Of a stretch of 64,000 bases of DNA, positions 11,598 through 22,095 are shown piece after piece. A model generated the notes under the pieces. It was not told the DNA's origin. It did not search any database and was given only the letters and a program-made list of their open reading frames with translations. Source of the stretch: Martinezella lusitana. Lineage in GTDB: Bacteria > Pseudomonadota > Alphaproteobacteria > Rhizobiales > Rhizobiaceae. The stretch covers positions 248,001 to 312,000 of the forward strand of contig NZ_WUEY01000005.1 in NCBI RefSeq assembly GCF_010668395.1, read 5' to 3'. Numbering within the stretch: position 1 is the first letter of the stretch; each line of letters opens with the position of its first letter. Made by a program: the position numbers and the translations under genes.

Positions 11598-12850
11598 CGG
11601 TAGAACCTTTTTCCCTTGAAGACATGGGCATGGAGGGGATTGAAGCCGAAGCGGTAGACAAGCTCCGCAAGGCTTTCGACATCCCATATGGCAAAATCAG
11701 CCGACTTTCCGGCCTCGAGCGTGCCCGTCTCGGACAGGAGTCCGAGGGCACGCGCGCCTTCGCGCGTCGCGCCGGCGATGCACTCTTCCACGGTCAGGCC
11801 GAAGAGCGTCGCGGCCATGTTCATGGTCAGCAGCATCGAAGTCAGCGGCGACGTACCGGGATTGCAATCGGTCGCGACCGCGATCGGCACGCCCGCCTTG
11901 CGCAGCGCCTCGACCGGCGGCTTCTGCTTTTCGTGGATGGCATAGAAGGCGCCGGGCAGGAGAACGGCGACGGTGCCGGATGCCGCCATGGCGTTCACGC
12001 CATCCTCGTCCAGATATTCGAGATGGTCGGCGGAAAGCGCGCCATAGGAGGCGGCAAGCTTGGTGCCGCCGAGATTGGTGAGCTGCTCCGCATGCAGCTT
12101 CACCGGAATGCCGAGCGACTTGGCGAGATCGAAGACGCGAGCAATTTCCGCCGTCGAAAAGGCGATCCCCTCGCAGAAACCGTCGACCGCATCGACAAGC
12201 CCTTCCGCGTGCGCCTGTTTCAGGCCGGGCAGCACCACGTCGTTTATATAGTCGCCGTTGCGGCCCTTGTAGTCCGCCGGCGTCGCATGCGCGCCGAGAT
12301 AGGACGTGACGACGCGAACGGGGCGGATCTCGGCCAGCTTGCGGGCGGCCCGCAGCATCTTGAGTTCGGATTCGACGCTCAGGCCGTAGCCCGACTTCAC
12401 CTCGACGGTCGTGACGCCTTCGGAAAGCAGCGTGTCGAGGCGCGGCAGCGCGACGGCAACGAGCTCATCCACCGACAGCGCGCGCGTCGCGTTCACGGAG
12501 GAGACGATGCCGCCGCCGGCGCGGGCGATCTCTTCATAGCTCGCGCCTTCCAGCCGCATTTCGAATTCACGAGCGCGATTGCCGCCATATATGATATGTG
12601 TATGGCAATCCACGAGGCCGGGTGTAACCCAGCGCCCCTCGAGATCGATGCTTTCGGCACCGGCAACATCGGGAAGGTCGGCTTCATTGCCGGCAAAGAC
12701 GATGCGGCCTTCCCTGGTCAGGATTGCGCCCTTCTCGATCGTGCCGAGCCGGACCTCGCCCTTTTTCAGGGTCGCGAGACGCGCATTGCGCCACACACGG
12801 CTGGTAGCCGCGTTTTCCTTGCTATCTTCAGAAAAATTGTTCCCACGCAT
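11594..12850 (-). CDS. hutI: Imidazolonepropionase
   Basis: Zinc/iron amidohydrolase of 418 residues that opens 4-imidazolone-5-propionate to N-formimino-glutamate. The metal motif [12 protein letters not shown] (HxH) follows the first beta-strand region, KLHAEQ supplies a further histidine and [12 protein letters not shown] the aspartate. First gene of the minus-strand hut operon; the ATG at 12850 is about 30 nt downstream of the palindrome at 12881-12892. The longer frame that reaches 12979 would run through that operator and into hutF, so it is not chosen. Confidence 0.97.
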   Translation of the reverse strand: MRGNNFSEDSKENAATSRVWRNARLATLKKGEVRLGTIEKGAILTREGRIVFAGNEADLPDVAGAESIDLEGRWVTPGLVDCHTHIIYGGNRAREFEMRLEGASYEEIARAGGGIVSSVNATRALSVDELVAVALPRLDTLLSEGVTTVEVKSGYGLSVESELKMLRAARKLAEIRPVRVVTSYLGAHATPADYKGRNGDYINDVVLPGLKQAHAEGLVDAVDGFCEGIAFSTAEIARVFDLAKSLGIPVKLHAEQLTNLGGTKLAASYGALSADHLEYLDEDGVNAMAASGTVAVLLPGAFYAIHEKQKPPVEALRKAGVPIAVATDCNPGTSPLTSMLLTMNMAATLFGLTVEECIAGATREGARALGLLSETGTLEAGKSADFAIWDVESLAELVYRFGFNPLHAHVFKGKRFYR

Positions 12851-12880
12851 CAGCTTTACGCCTTTCCTCTCTCGCTCATA

Positions 12881-12892
12881 ATGTATATACAT
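12881..12892. promoter_or_regulatory. Candidate HutC operator between hutI and hutF
   Basis: ATGTATATACAT is a perfect 12-bp palindrome in the 101-bp divergent hutI-hutF gap. GntR/HutC repressors bind similar TGTATATACA-type sites, and hutC is the gene after hutF, so one site could control both arms. Seen: the palindrome. Inferred: the regulator. Confidence 0.7.
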
Positions 12893-12951
12893 ATTCGAAA
12901 GGCTGACAAGAGGGATTTTGGACTCTGCGTCCGAAAGAAAAGGGTGAGACC

Positions 12952-14295
12952 ATGACGACACTTCATGCACGCACGGCATTGCTTGGCGACGGATGGCACG
13001 AAAATGTGCGATTGACCCTCGAAGGCGGCCGCATCGCCGCCATCGCGACAGGTGTCGCGCCCGAAGGCAGCGACGACAGGCAGGATGTTCTTGTCCCCGC
13101 GGTGCCGAACCTGCACAGCCATGCCTTCCAGCACGCCATGGCCGGCCTTGCCGAAGTCCGCGGCCCGGCCAACGACAGCTTCTGGAGCTGGCGCACCGTC
13201 ATGTACAAGTTCGCCCTGTCGATGAACCCCGATCATGTCGAGGCCGTCGCCGCGCAGCTCTATATGGAGATGCTGGAGGCCGGCTTCTCCCGCGTCGGCG
13301 AATTCCACTACCTGCACCACGACAAGGACGGCAGCCCTTACGCCAACATCGCCGAGCTGGCCGAGCGCATCGGCGCCGCCAGCGCCGAAACCGGCATTGC
13401 GCTGACGCTGCTGCCCGTTTTCTATGCCCATTCCGGCTTCGGGGGCGCTGCCCCCATCGAAGGCCAGCGGCGCTTCATCAACTCGATCGAAAGCTTCGAG
13501 GCGCTGATGGCCGGCTGCCGCACGGTGACGAACCGCCTGCCGGGCGCCGAGCTCGGCATTGCGCCGCACAGCCTGCGCGCCGTCACGCCCGAGGAGCTGG
13601 CAAAGCTCGTGCCCATCGCCGGCGACGGACCGATCCATATCCACGTTGCCGAGCAGGTGAAGGAAGTCGAGGACTGCATCGCGTGGTCCGGCGCCCGGCC
13701 GGTGCAATGGCTGCTCGATCACGCCCCGGTCGATAGCCGCTGGTGCCTGATCCACGCCACGCACATGACCGAGGATGAAACCCGGCGCATGGCGAGGAGC
13801 GGCGCGATCGCCGGCCTCTGCCCGATCACCGAAGCCAATCTCGGCGATGGCGTCTTCCCCGCTCCGCTCTTCCTGGAGGAAGGCGGCCGTTACGGCGTCG
13901 GCTCCGATTCCAACATCCTGATTTCGGTCCCGCAGGAGCTGCGGCAACTCGAATATTCGCAACGTCTGGCGCTGCGCGCCCGCAACGTCATCGCCGCCCC
14001 TGGCGGGTCGACGGCGCGCATGCTGTTCGACGGCGCCCTGGCGGGCGGCGGCATCGCCCTGAAAGCTCCGGCGGGGCTCGCCGTCGGCAACTATGCCGAC
14101 ATCGTTTCGCTCGATATCAGCGCGGCACCCTACCTTTCCGGCGATCGCATTCTCGATCATTGGACCTTTGCCGGCGGCGTCACGGTCGACGGCGTCTGGA
14201 CGCTGGGCCAAAAGCAGGTCGCTGGCGGCCGGCATCAGAAGAGAGAGGCGATTTCCGCGCGCTTCCGCAAGGCGATGGCTGAACTCATCGGTTAA
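12952..14295 (+). CDS. hutF: Formimidoylglutamate deiminase
   Basis: Amidohydrolase-superfamily enzyme of 447 residues converting N-formimino-glutamate to N-formylglutamate and ammonia, the two-step branch of histidine breakdown. Metal ligands are in [24 protein letters not shown] and GSDSNILIS. The branch requires a formylglutamate amidohydrolase (HutG), which is not in this window. Divergent from hutI and followed by hutC with a 52-nt gap. Confidence 0.96.
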   Translation: MTTLHARTALLGDGWHENVRLTLEGGRIAAIATGVAPEGSDDRQDVLVPAVPNLHSHAFQHAMAGLAEVRGPANDSFWSWRTVMYKFALSMNPDHVEAVAAQLYMEMLEAGFSRVGEFHYLHHDKDGSPYANIAELAERIGAASAETGIALTLLPVFYAHSGFGGAAPIEGQRRFINSIESFEALMAGCRTVTNRLPGAELGIAPHSLRAVTPEELAKLVPIAGDGPIHIHVAEQVKEVEDCIAWSGARPVQWLLDHAPVDSRWCLIHATHMTEDETRRMARSGAIAGLCPITEANLGDGVFPAPLFLEEGGRYGVGSDSNILISVPQELRQLEYSQRLALRARNVIAAPGGSTARMLFDGALAGGGIALKAPAGLAVGNYADIVSLDISAAPYLSGDRILDHWTFAGGVTVDGVWTLGQKQVAGGRHQKREAISARFRKAMAELIG

Positions 14296-14347
14296 AAAGC
14301 GCTTTCCCTCCCATCGATTGCCCCCTAAATAACTTGCGGGAAATCCC

Positions 14348-15094
14348 ATGTCTTACACGGAACAGACGGGCGGCATGACGACAGGCAAAGAGGCGACTCT
14401 GCATCAGCGTATCCTCAGCGATATCGAGGGCCAGATCGTCTCCGGCGCCTGGCCGCCGGGGCATCGCATTCCGTTCGAAATGGACCTGGCGGAACAATAT
14501 GACTGCTCGCGCATGACGGTGAACAAGGTGTTGACCCAGCTTGCGCGGGCCGGCCTCATCGAGCGGCGCAAGCGCTCGGGCAGCTTCGTCACCCATCCGC
14601 AGGCGCAATCCGCCGTGCTGGAGATCCACGACATCAAGTCGGAGGTCCTGTCGCTCAATCTGCCCTATTCGCACAAGCTGACGAAGCTTGTGAAGCGGAA
14701 CGGACGGGCCGAGGACGCGCGCAGGCTGCAATATGTCGGCTCGCTTCCGGTGCTGGAGATCACCTGCATTCACTATGCGGGGCCCCGCCCCTTCTGCGTG
14801 GAGGATCGCGTCATCAATCTCGATGCCGTGCCGGAGGCCGCGGATGCCGATTTCGCGACATTGCCGCCGGGACCCTGGCTCATCAACCAGGTCCCGTGGA
14901 GCACCGCCGAACATCAGATTCGCGCCATCGCCGCAGAAAGCGATGCCGCCGCGAACCTGGATGTCCAGAAGGGCACCGCCTGCCTCGTGGTCGAACGACG
15001 CACCTGGAGCGCCGCCGGCCCGATAACCCATGTCCGCCTCACCTATCCGGGCGATCGCCATAGCCTGGTGGCGCGCTTTACGCCATCAAGCTGA
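14348..15094 (+). CDS. hutC: Histidine utilisation repressor, GntR/HutC family
   Basis: Repressor of 248 residues that releases the hut promoters when urocanate binds. It has an N-terminal winged helix (DLAEQYDCSRMTVNKVLTQL, about residues 47-66) and a C-terminal UTRA ligand-binding domain, including LEITCIHYAG and the typical late segment AAANLDVQKGTACLVVER. A second ATG nine codons in is possible as start. Read in the same direction as hutF and probably co-transcribed, so it would repress its own synthesis through the operator at 12881. Confidence 0.95.
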   Translation: MSYTEQTGGMTTGKEATLHQRILSDIEGQIVSGAWPPGHRIPFEMDLAEQYDCSRMTVNKVLTQLARAGLIERRKRSGSFVTHPQAQSAVLEIHDIKSEVLSLNLPYSHKLTKLVKRNGRAEDARRLQYVGSLPVLEITCIHYAGPRPFCVEDRVINLDAVPEAADADFATLPPGPWLINQVPWSTAEHQIRAIAAESDAAANLDVQKGTACLVVERRTWSAAGPITHVRLTYPGDRHSLVARFTPSS

Positions 15095-15106
15095 AACATG
15101 CCGTCG

Positions 15107-15262
15107 CTATGGCCGCTGCTGAACAGGCTCGGTCTGCATCGGGATAAGGCTGTCGGATTGGCGAAGCGGGTGGTTTGGATTGACGAGCAGAATACTGAGC
15201 GCAATCAGAACCAGCGTCAGAATCAACAGGATTCCGATCAATAACGGACGAATCGCGGTCAT
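15107..15262 (-). CDS. Small single-span membrane protein, unknown
   Basis: ORF of 51 codons opposite the end of hutC. The product has a short basic start (MTAIRP), a strongly hydrophobic segment (residues 7-27, LLIGILLILTLVLIALSILL) and a polar tail ending PVQQRP. GGGGA sits five bases before the ATG. The composition fits a real membrane peptide, but there is no family recognised and the ORF is short. Confidence 0.45.
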   Translation of the reverse strand: MTAIRPLLIGILLILTLVLIALSILLVNPNHPLRQSDSLIPMQTEPVQQRP

Positions 15263-15336
15263 GTCGTTCCCCAATCTCCCCAGCCCAGCGCAATGCGCGA
15301 TAGGGAATTCGAGATAACCAGCGCAGTCTACCGGTA

Positions 15337-15359
15337 AACGTTAAGCAATGCTTGACGTT
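15337..15359. promoter_or_regulatory. 23-bp near-perfect palindrome
   Basis: AACGT-T-AAGCA-A-TGCTT-G-ACGTT: all paired positions match except one T/G pair. It lies in the 311-bp gap between the small membrane ORF (start 15262) and the periplasmic protein gene (start 15574). Apart from this dyad I see no gene in the gap. Confidence 0.5.
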
Positions 15360-15573
15360 CCATGAAATAGCCGGCTTTTCCAAGAATTTCTGGCCTCGCT
15401 GCTCTCGGCGGCCGTCTCACGCTTGTTTGAATGGCGAATAAGGGAAGCCGCGCATAGGATCGCGGCGCGGATGGCTTCAGGCCCGGCACGCGGCCTGCCA
15501 TCCATCAGTTCCAAGCTTCGTATCCAAGGCGACCGGCACATCGCGCGGCCGACATTCAAGGGAGACACTGCCC

Positions 15574-16188
15574 ATGCATCGCAAACGTCTGATCGCGGGT
15601 GCGCTGACGCTCACCATAGCCATGCTCGCCGCCTCGCAAAGCACTTACGCCGCCGAGCGCGTCAAAGTGCGCGGCACCGTGGAAAGCCTCGATGGCGACA
15701 CGCTCAAGGTCAAGTCCCGCGACGGCAAGGACGTGACGGTCGCGCTGAAATCCGGCTGGAACGTCGGCGGCGTCGTCCAGGCGGCCGTCGGCGACATCAA
15801 GCCCGGCGATTTCGTCGGCATCGCTTCGCAGCCGACCGACAGCGGCATCAACGGCGCCATCGAAGTGGTCATTTTCCCCGTTTCGATGAAGGGAACGGGC
15901 GAAGGCGACCGTCCCTGGGATTCCGCGCCGAACGGTTCGATGACCAACGCCACGGTCGCCAACGCCGTGACCTCGGTCAACGGCCCGACCCTGACGCTCA
16001 CCTACAAGGGTGGCCAGCGCAAGATCAACATTCCGAAGGGCACGCCCGTCGTGACGCTGACGTCGGCGACGAAAGCCGATCTGAAGCCCGGCGCCGGCGT
16101 CTTCATCACCGGAGAACGAAATAGCGATTCCACCGTTTCCGCCGACCGCGTCGCCGTCGGCCTCAACGGCACCATGCCGCCGATGTGA
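15574..16188 (+). CDS. Periplasmic protein, DUF5666-like
   Basis: Exported protein of 204 residues. Residues 1-27 are a signal peptide ending AQSTYAA-type (cleavage near SQSTYAAE). The mature part has two similar beta-rich segments: VRGTVESLDGDTLKVKSRDG (about residues 32-51) and the later VTSVNGPTLTLTYKGGQRK, each followed by a GD/KPG turn and FVGI or FITG. This repeated small-barrel pattern is like DUF5666 domains. Function unknown; ATG follows AGGGAG. Read toward the PIN toxin-antitoxin pair, 90 nt away. Confidence 0.7.
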   Translation: MHRKRLIAGALTLTIAMLAASQSTYAAERVKVRGTVESLDGDTLKVKSRDGKDVTVALKSGWNVGGVVQAAVGDIKPGDFVGIASQPTDSGINGAIEVVIFPVSMKGTGEGDRPWDSAPNGSMTNATVANAVTSVNGPTLTLTYKGGQRKINIPKGTPVVTLTSATKADLKPGAGVFITGERNSDSTVSADRVAVGLNGTMPPM

Positions 16189-16239
16189 TCGTCGAGCAGG
16201 CCGCTGACGGCTTGGCAGCCTTGAATTCCATCGCCGGGA

Positions 16240-16267
16240 GTAATACCTTCGCTTAGAGAGTTATTAC
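16240..16267. promoter_or_regulatory. Inverted repeat before the second toxin-antitoxin pair
   Basis: GTAATA (16240-16245) and TATTAC (16262-16267) form an inverted repeat that ends 10 nt before the antitoxin start. Toxin-antitoxin complexes usually repress at such sites, so this is a plausible self-regulation operator. Confidence 0.45.
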
Positions 16268-16277
16268 CGAGGAACGG

Positions 16278-16511
16278 ATGAGCACGACCATAACGGCAAA
16301 AGGACAGGTTACGATTCCCAAGGCCGTTCGCGACATGCTTGGGATCGGGCCTGGAAGCCAGGTCGATTTTCGCCGGTTGCCCGATGGCAATATCGTCGTC
16401 GTCCCGGTGGATGCGCAAAAGCAGACCAGCCGATTCGCCAAATTCCGTGGTCATGCCGGAAAAGGAATGACCACGGATGAAATCATGGCGTTGACGCGCG
16501 GTGACGACTGA
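16278..16511 (+). CDS. AbrB/SpoVT-fold antitoxin
   Basis: Antitoxin of 77 residues. The N-terminal swapped-hairpin DNA-binding domain is clear: STTITAKGQVTIPKAVRDML then GIGPGSQVDF. The C-terminal tail (SRFAKFRGHAGKGMTTDEIM) is the expected toxin-binding part. GAGGA precedes the ATG. It differs in family from the vapB at 4243, so the two modules are not recent duplicates. Confidence 0.9.
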   Translation: MSTTITAKGQVTIPKAVRDMLGIGPGSQVDFRRLPDGNIVVVPVDAQKQTSRFAKFRGHAGKGMTTDEIMALTRGDD

Positions 16512-16920
16512 CGTGATTTTCGTCGATTCCAACATATTGCTGGATATCATTACGAATGATCCTGTGTGGTACGACTGGTCGCTCGCGCAACTCGACGCCG
16601 CAAGTCTTCTCGGCCCTTTGTGTATCAATGACGTCGTCTATGCGGAAATTTCCGCGCGCTATGACAGGATCGAAGATCTCGACGACATGCTTGCCGAGAC
16701 CGGGCTCAGCGTAACGCCGATTCCGCGCGCGGCGCTTTTCCTTGCTGCCAAGGTTTTCGCTCAATACAGGAAATCGGGCGGGACACGCAGTGGCGTCCTG
16801 CCCGATTTCTTCATTGGTGCCCATGCGGCCATCAACGGCCTGCCTCTCCTGACGCGCGATACGAGACGCTTCCGGACCTATTTCAGGTCTGTCACGCTCA
16901 TCAGCCCGCAGGAGAGCTGA
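16501..16920 (+). CDS. PIN-domain ribonuclease toxin
   Basis: PIN-domain protein of up to 139 residues. GTG at 16501 overlaps the antitoxin end by 11 nt; another GTG at 16513, just after that stop, is an alternative. The first acidic residue is in VIFVDSNILLDI, an acidic Glu in INDVVYAEISARY, and the late aspartates in VLPDFFIGAHA and LLTRDTRRFRTYF, which together make the usual four-acid metal site. Partner of the AbrB-type antitoxin before it. Confidence 0.88.
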   Translation: MTTDVIFVDSNILLDIITNDPVWYDWSLAQLDAASLLGPLCINDVVYAEISARYDRIEDLDDMLAETGLSVTPIPRAALFLAAKVFAQYRKSGGTRSGVLPDFFIGAHAAINGLPLLTRDTRRFRTYFRSVTLISPQES

Positions 16921-16941
16921 GAGAGGACGGAGCAGACAACC

Positions 16942-19900
16942 CTACTCCGCCGCCTGCGCGTGCGGGCGCTGCTCGATCGCGTCATCCTCGTCGTCTTCCG
17001 CCGGCTTCGGCTGCTTCCAGGCGATCAGGCGGTAGAACATCGGGATGAAGAAGGTGGCGATGAAGGTCGCCGCCAGCATGCCGCCGATGACGCCGGTGCC
17101 GATGGCATGGCGGCTGGCGGAGCCGGCGCCGCTGCTGATGGCCAGGGGCACGACGCCGAGAATGAAGGCAAGCGAGGTCATCACGATCGGGCGGAAGCGC
17201 AGCCGCGCCGCCTCGAGCGCGGCTTCCGCCGCACTCATGCCTTCCTTTCGTTTCAGCACGGCGAACTCGACGATCAGGATGGCGTTCTTCGCCGCCAGGC
17301 CGATCAGCGTCACCATGCCGATCTGGAAGTAGACGTCGTTGGTGAGCCCGCGCAGATAGGTGGCAAGCAGCGCGCCGAACAGCGCGAAGGGGATCGCGGT
17401 GATGACGGCGAGCGGCAGGCTCCACTTTTCATACTGCGCAGCCAGGATCAGGAACACCATGATGATGCCGAAGACCATTGCCTGCGTGCCGGCGCCGCTG
17501 GTCTCCAGTTCCTGATAGGCGGAACCCGTCCAGGCGATCTGGAACCCTTCCGGCAGGGTTTCCGCCGCCACCTGCTGCATGGCCTTGATCGCATCGCCCG
17601 ACGTATAGCCCGGCGCCGGGTTGCCGGTGATCTTGGCGGCATTGAAGGCATTGTAGCGCTCGAGCTGGTCCGGCCCGATGGTGCGCGTCACCTTGATGAG
17701 CGTATCGAGCGGGATCATCTTGCCGCTGTCGGAGCGGACGAAGACTTGGCGCAGATCGTCGGGCGATTCGCGGAACGGCGCTTCCGACTGCAGGTTGACC
17801 TGATAGTTGCGGCCATAAAGCGTGAAATCGTTCACGTAGAGGCTGCCGAAGGTCGCCTGCATGGCGTCGAAGACGGAGTTGATCGGCACGCCGAGCGCCT
17901 TGGCCTTCTCGCGATCGAGATCGGCGCGGAACTGCGGAACGTTGGTGTCGAGCGTGGTGCGGACACCCGCAAGCTCCGGCCGCTTGGAGGCGGCTGCCAC
18001 GAGCTTCTGCGCCTGATCGGAAAGCCCCGAGACGCCCTTGCCGCTGCGATCCTGAAGATAGACCTCGAAGCCGCCCGTGGTCGAAAGACCCATGATCGGC
18101 GGCGGATTGAAGGCAAGCACCATGGCATCCTTGATGCCCATGTTGGCGCCGATCATCGGGCCGGCGAGATTGCGGGCATCGAGTTCCGGCGTCTTGCGTT
18201 CGCTCCAGTCCTTCAGCGTCACGAAGGCAACGCCGGCGCTGCTCTTCAGACCGCCCGACAGAAGGTCGAAACCCGAGACCGCAAAGACGTTTTCGACGCC
18301 GGGCAGCTTCTGGGTGTTGACCATCGCCTCGTCCATGACGGCCTGCGTGCGCGTCAGCGACGCGGCCGGCGGCAGGATGGCGATCTGGAATAGCGAACCC
18401 TGGTCTTCGTCCGGCACCAGCGATCCCGGCAACGTATAGAAGAGATAGCCCGTCACGCCGAGCAGGCCGGCGACGAGCACGCAGCCGACGATGACGCGCT
18501 TCAGGAAGAAGGCGACGCCGGCGGCATAGCCCCGCGTCAACCCGTCGAAGGCCCGGTTGAAGATGCGGAACGGCAGGACCGGTTCATGATGGCCTGGCTT
18601 CAGGATCAGCGCGCAGAGCGCCGGCGTCAGCGTCAGCGCCACGATGCCGGACAGGGTGACCGAGATCGCGATGGTGACGGCGAACTGCTTGTACATCTGG
18701 CCCGCCAGCCCGCCCATGAAGGAGACCGGAATGAAGACGGCGCAGAGCACGAGCACGATGGCGATGACAGGACCCGTGACCTCGCCCATCGCCTTGATCG
18801 CCGCCTTCTTGGGCGACAGCTTCTCCGTCGACATCAGGCGCTCGACGTTTTCGAGCACGACGATGGCGTCGTCGACGACGATACCGATGGCCAGCACCAG
18901 GCCGAACAGCGTCAGAAGGTTGATCGAGAAGCCGAGCAGGTACATGCCGGCAAAGGTGCCGACGATCGAGATGGGCACGGCGATGATCGGAATGAGCGTC
19001 GCCCGCCAGTTCTGCAGGAAGACGAAAACGACGATGACGACGAGCAGGATCGCTTCGATGAAGGTGTGGATCACCTCCTCGATCGACACCTGGATGAACT
19101 TCGTCGTGTCGTAGGGGATCTCATAGGCGACACCCTGCGGGAACGACTTCTGCAGCTCGTCCAGACGCGTCCTGAGCGCCTTCATCGTGTTCAAAGCGTT
19201 GGCGCCCGGCTGCAGATAGACGGCGATCGGGATCGCCGGCGTGCCGTTGAGGCTGCTCTGAACCGAATAGCTCTTGGTGCCGAGCTCGATGCGCGCCACG
19301 TCCTTCAGCCGCAGCGTTGCGGCATTGGCGGTCGAGCGCAGGATGATTTCGCCGAAGGCATCGACGTCGGGCAGGCGCCCCTGCGTCGTCACGGTATAGG
19401 TGAAGGCCTGCGGATTGTTGCTCGGCTGATCGCCGAAACGGCCGGCGGCAAACTGCGAGTTCTGTTCCTGAATGGCCGCCGCGACATCGCTCGGCGTCAG
19501 ATTGTACTGCGCGAGCTTGTCGGGCCGCAGCCAGATGCGCATCGAATAGTCGATATCGCCGAGCAGGTTGACGTCGCCGACGCCCGGAATGCGCTTGAGA
19601 TCGTCGACGACGTTGAGCAGCGCATAGTTGCCGACATAGGTGCGGTCATAGCGGCTGTCGGTCGAGTACATGGCGATGAAGCCGAGGATCGACGTCGAGC
19701 GCTTGGTGACGACGACGCCAAGGCGCGTCACGTCCTGCGGCAGGGTGGAGACGGCACGCTGCACGCGGTTGTTGACGTTGATCGCAGCCTGGTCCGGATC
19801 CGTGCCGAGCGCGAAGGTCACCGTGATCTGCATCGAGCCGCTGTTGGAGTTCGTCGACTGCATGTAGAGCATGTTTTCGACGCCGTTGATCTGCTGCTCG

Positions 19901-20100
19901 AGCGGCGCGGCGACGGTCTGCGCCACCGTCTCGGCGCTGGCGCCGGGATAGGTCGCGGTGACCACGACCTGCGGCGGCGTCAGCTCCGGATATTGCGCGA
20001 TCGGCAGGATGCGCAGGCAGACGGCGCCCGCAAGCAGGATGACGATCGAGATCACCGCCGCGAAAACGGGGCGATCGATGAAGAATCTGTTGCCCAACAT
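16942..20100 (-). CDS. RND multidrug efflux permease, HAE1 (AcrB/MexB) family
   Basis: Inner-membrane proton/drug antiporter of 1052 residues, the usual length. The N-terminus [16 protein letters not shown] and the proton-relay aspartates Asp410-Asp411 in [18 protein letters not shown] match AcrB Asp407/Asp408; [13 protein letters not shown] carries the partner lysine. It would work as a trimer with the adaptor encoded just upstream. Its ATG shares a base with the adaptor stop (TGATG). No outer-membrane channel gene follows, so a TolC/OprM-like protein from elsewhere is needed. Confidence 0.97.
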   Translation of the reverse strand: MLGNRFFIDRPVFAAVISIVILLAGAVCLRILPIAQYPELTPPQVVVTATYPGASAETVAQTVAAPLEQQINGVENMLYMQSTNSNSGSMQITVTFALGTDPDQAAINVNNRVQRAVSTLPQDVTRLGVVVTKRSTSILGFIAMYSTDSRYDRTYVGNYALLNVVDDLKRIPGVGDVNLLGDIDYSMRIWLRPDKLAQYNLTPSDVAAAIQEQNSQFAAGRFGDQPSNNPQAFTYTVTTQGRLPDVDAFGEIILRSTANAATLRLKDVARIELGTKSYSVQSSLNGTPAIPIAVYLQPGANALNTMKALRTRLDELQKSFPQGVAYEIPYDTTKFIQVSIEEVIHTFIEAILLVVIVVFVFLQNWRATLIPIIAVPISIVGTFAGMYLLGFSINLLTLFGLVLAIGIVVDDAIVVLENVERLMSTEKLSPKKAAIKAMGEVTGPVIAIVLVLCAVFIPVSFMGGLAGQMYKQFAVTIAISVTLSGIVALTLTPALCALILKPGHHEPVLPFRIFNRAFDGLTRGYAAGVAFFLKRVIVGCVLVAGLLGVTGYLFYTLPGSLVPDEDQGSLFQIAILPPAASLTRTQAVMDEAMVNTQKLPGVENVFAVSGFDLLSGGLKSSAGVAFVTLKDWSERKTPELDARNLAGPMIGANMGIKDAMVLAFNPPPIMGLSTTGGFEVYLQDRSGKGVSGLSDQAQKLVAAASKRPELAGVRTTLDTNVPQFRADLDREKAKALGVPINSVFDAMQATFGSLYVNDFTLYGRNYQVNLQSEAPFRESPDDLRQVFVRSDSGKMIPLDTLIKVTRTIGPDQLERYNAFNAAKITGNPAPGYTSGDAIKAMQQVAAETLPEGFQIAWTGSAYQELETSGAGTQAMVFGIIMVFLILAAQYEKWSLPLAVITAIPFALFGALLATYLRGLTNDVYFQIGMVTLIGLAAKNAILIVEFAVLKRKEGMSAAEAALEAARLRFRPIVMTSLAFILGVVPLAISSGAGSASRHAIGTGVIGGMLAATFIATFFIPMFYRLIAWKQPKPAEDDEDDAIEQRPHAQAAE

Positions 20101-21269
20101 CAGTTCTGCGCCACCTTTTTCGCGTCCTTGGGCGTTGCGTCCGCAGTCGCCTGTACCGGTGCGCCCGGGCGCACCTTGATGATGCCTTCGGTAATCAGCT
20201 TGTCGCCGGCCTTGAGGCCGGAGAGCACCAGCCAGCTGCTGCCGATCTTCTGACCAAGCGTGACCGGATTGACATGCGCCTTGCCGTCCTGGTCGATCGT
20301 GTAGACGAACTGACCCTGCGGGCTCTGCATCAGCGCCACTTCGGGGATCGTGATGGCGTTGTCGAGCGAAACGCCCGTCACCTTCGCGCGCACGAACTGG
20401 CCCGGCAGCAGGCGGCGGTCGGGATTGTCGACCACGGCGCGGGCCTGCAGCGTACCGGTCGACACGTCGATGGTGGACGAGGTGAAATCGACCATGCCGT
20501 CATGATCGTAGGTCGTGCCGTCGCCGAAGGAAATCTTGACGCCGAGATTGGGCGCTTCGCCCTTGGCCTTCTTCATGTCGATCAGCCGGCGCACTTCGGC
20601 CGCTTCGGCATCCGAGAAGGAGAAATTGACGTAGACGGGATCGAGCTGCGTGATGCTGGTGAGCAGACCGCTATCGCCCGTCGTGCCGATCAGGCTCCCC
20701 TCGGAAACCTGTTCCAGGCTGGTGATGCCGCCGACCGGGGCCGTGACCTGGGTATAGTCGAGATTGAGCTGCGCCGTCTGGACCTGGGCTTGCGCGGCGG
20801 CAACCGCCGCTTCCGCCAGCTGCCGGGTCGAAGTCGCATCATCGCGCGCCTTCTGGGTAACGGCGTTCTGGTCGAACAGGGTGATGTTGCGCTTTTCCTC
20901 GCGCTGTCCCTGAGCCAACTGAGCCTGGCTTTGCTGCAATTGCGCCTGAGCCTGGGCAAGCGCCGCCTTGTAGGTTGCCGGATCGATGAGGAAGAGCACG
21001 TCGCCAGCCTTGACCTCGGCGCCTTCGACAAAGTTTCTTTTCAACAGGATACCGCCCACGCGGGCTCGCACATCGACTTGCCTAAAGGCGGAGATGCGCG
21101 CAGCATATTCGTAAGCGAGGGCCACGGTCTGGGGCTTGACGTCGACCACGGTCACCTGTGGCGGCGGCATCTGTCCGGCCTGCTGCGCGAGGGAGGGAGA
21201 TGCGCAGAAAAAGAGCAGTCCAGCGGCAACGAGACTGTTGCGCAGAAGGGGGGATTTATACGTCGTCAT
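20100..21269 (-). CDS. RND periplasmic adaptor (membrane-fusion protein)
   Basis: Periplasmic adaptor of 389 residues joining the RND pump to an outer-membrane channel. ATG at 21269 is used since a signal-like segment follows directly ([18 protein letters not shown]); the longer frame to 21326 runs into the operator. Domain order: beta-barrel and lipoyl half ([20 protein letters not shown]), coiled-coil hairpin rich in Ala and Gln (about residues 100-170), lipoyl second half ([11 protein letters not shown]), then barrel and membrane-proximal domains. There is a Cys at the end of the hydrophobic stretch but the surrounding lipobox is imperfect. Confidence 0.95.
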   Translation of the reverse strand: MTTYKSPLLRNSLVAAGLLFFCASPSLAQQAGQMPPPQVTVVDVKPQTVALAYEYAARISAFRQVDVRARVGGILLKRNFVEGAEVKAGDVLFLIDPATYKAALAQAQAQLQQSQAQLAQGQREEKRNITLFDQNAVTQKARDDATSTRQLAEAAVAAAQAQVQTAQLNLDYTQVTAPVGGITSLEQVSEGSLIGTTGDSGLLTSITQLDPVYVNFSFSDAEAAEVRRLIDMKKAKGEAPNLGVKISFGDGTTYDHDGMVDFTSSTIDVSTGTLQARAVVDNPDRRLLPGQFVRAKVTGVSLDNAITIPEVALMQSPQGQFVYTIDQDGKAHVNPVTLGQKIGSSWLVLSGLKAGDKLITEGIIKVRPGAPVQATADATPKDAKKVAQN

Positions 21270-21310
21270 GGGAAAATCACCGCGAGATTCGACATTTTTG
21301 TTGCGTCGCA

Positions 21311-21343
21311 ATATACAAACATACATGAATGATTGTAAATATC
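21311..21343. promoter_or_regulatory. TtgR/AcrR-like operator
   Basis: In the 202-bp divergent gap, ATACAAACAT is followed by ACATGAATG and ATTGTAAATAT. The order TACAAACA, CATGAATG, GTAA is like the binding site of the RND repressor TtgR and partly like AcrR sites. It lies about 40 nt before the adaptor start, suitable for repression by the divergent TetR protein. Confidence 0.6.
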
Positions 21344-21471
21344 AAATCGACGTGACTTTTACCTCCGACATCGGAAGCCACATGCCGGCTTCAGATATTA
21401 TCACGTAAAATCATGTAGATAGACCGAGGCGAAATCCCCCGTTTCGCTCGTGGAAGTTTTTGAGGAGGCGC

Positions 21472-22095
21472 ATGCGCAGAACGAAGGAAGATGCAGCCAA
21501 GACCAGGGAGGAAGTCCTCACCGCTGCTGCCGAGATTTTCTATGAGAACGGCGTCAGTGGCTCGAGCCTCGAAAAGATCGCCAAACGCGCCGGCGTAACG
21601 CGCGGTGCGATCTACTGGCATTTCAAGGACAAGGCCGAGGTCCTGACCGCGCTGCACAGCGAGATCCGCCTGCCGCAGGAGGCCATCGTCGACTATGCCA
21701 TCGAGCATGGACACGACGATCCCCTCGGCCTCATCGAGCAAGGCGCCATCGAGGTTCTGCAGATCCTGGCCGAAGACGAACACCAGCAGCGTGTCTTTGC
21801 CATCATGATCCTCGGCTGCGAGTTCACGGAGCATCTGACCGACGCGGCCCAGCGGATCGTCACCGCCAATGACGAGATGTTCGGCAAATTGCAGAAGCTG
21901 ATCGAGATGGCCCATGAGCGCAACACGCTCGGACCGCTATGGACCGTCGATGCCGCCGCCCGCGGCATTCAATGCTCGATGAACGGCCTGCTTGCCGAGT
22001 GGCTTCGCTCGGGCAAATCCTTCCCTCTGGTCGATGTCGGCGAGCGGCTCATCCGCGGCCTCGTCGGTTCCATGCGCTGCGGCGACAGCCGATAA
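21472..22095 (+). CDS. TetR/AcrR-family repressor of the RND pump
   Basis: Regulator of 207 residues. ATG at 21472 follows GAGGAGG; a TTG at 21460 lies inside that site. The helix-turn-helix is SLEKIAKRAGVTRGAIYWHF, and the ligand domain begins with the AcrR-type pattern KAEVLTALHSEIRLP. It resembles TtgR/AcrR/BpeR proteins that sense drugs and derepress an adjacent RND pump. Its stop abuts the stop of the convergent Lrp gene with no spacer. Confidence 0.93.
   Translation: MRRTKEDAAKTREEVLTAAAEIFYENGVSGSSLEKIAKRAGVTRGAIYWHFKDKAEVLTALHSEIRLPQEAIVDYAIEHGHDDPLGLIEQGAIEVLQILAEDEHQQRVFAIMILGCEFTEHLTDAAQRIVTANDEMFGKLQKLIEMAHERNTLGPLWTVDAAARGIQCSMNGLLAEWLRSGKSFPLVDVGERLIRGLVGSMRCGDSR

Noticed and set aside
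12856..14349. 497-codon minus-strand ORF opposite hutF
   Set aside because: Antisense to hutF, which has the complete amidohydrolase motifs.
15341..15568. 75-codon minus-strand ORF in the gap before the periplasmic protein gene
   Set aside because: No ribosome-binding site, no pattern, and it overlaps the likely promoter region.
18586..20253. 555-codon plus-strand ORF over the RND genes
   Set aside because: Arg/Asp-rich antisense frame crossing two real genes.
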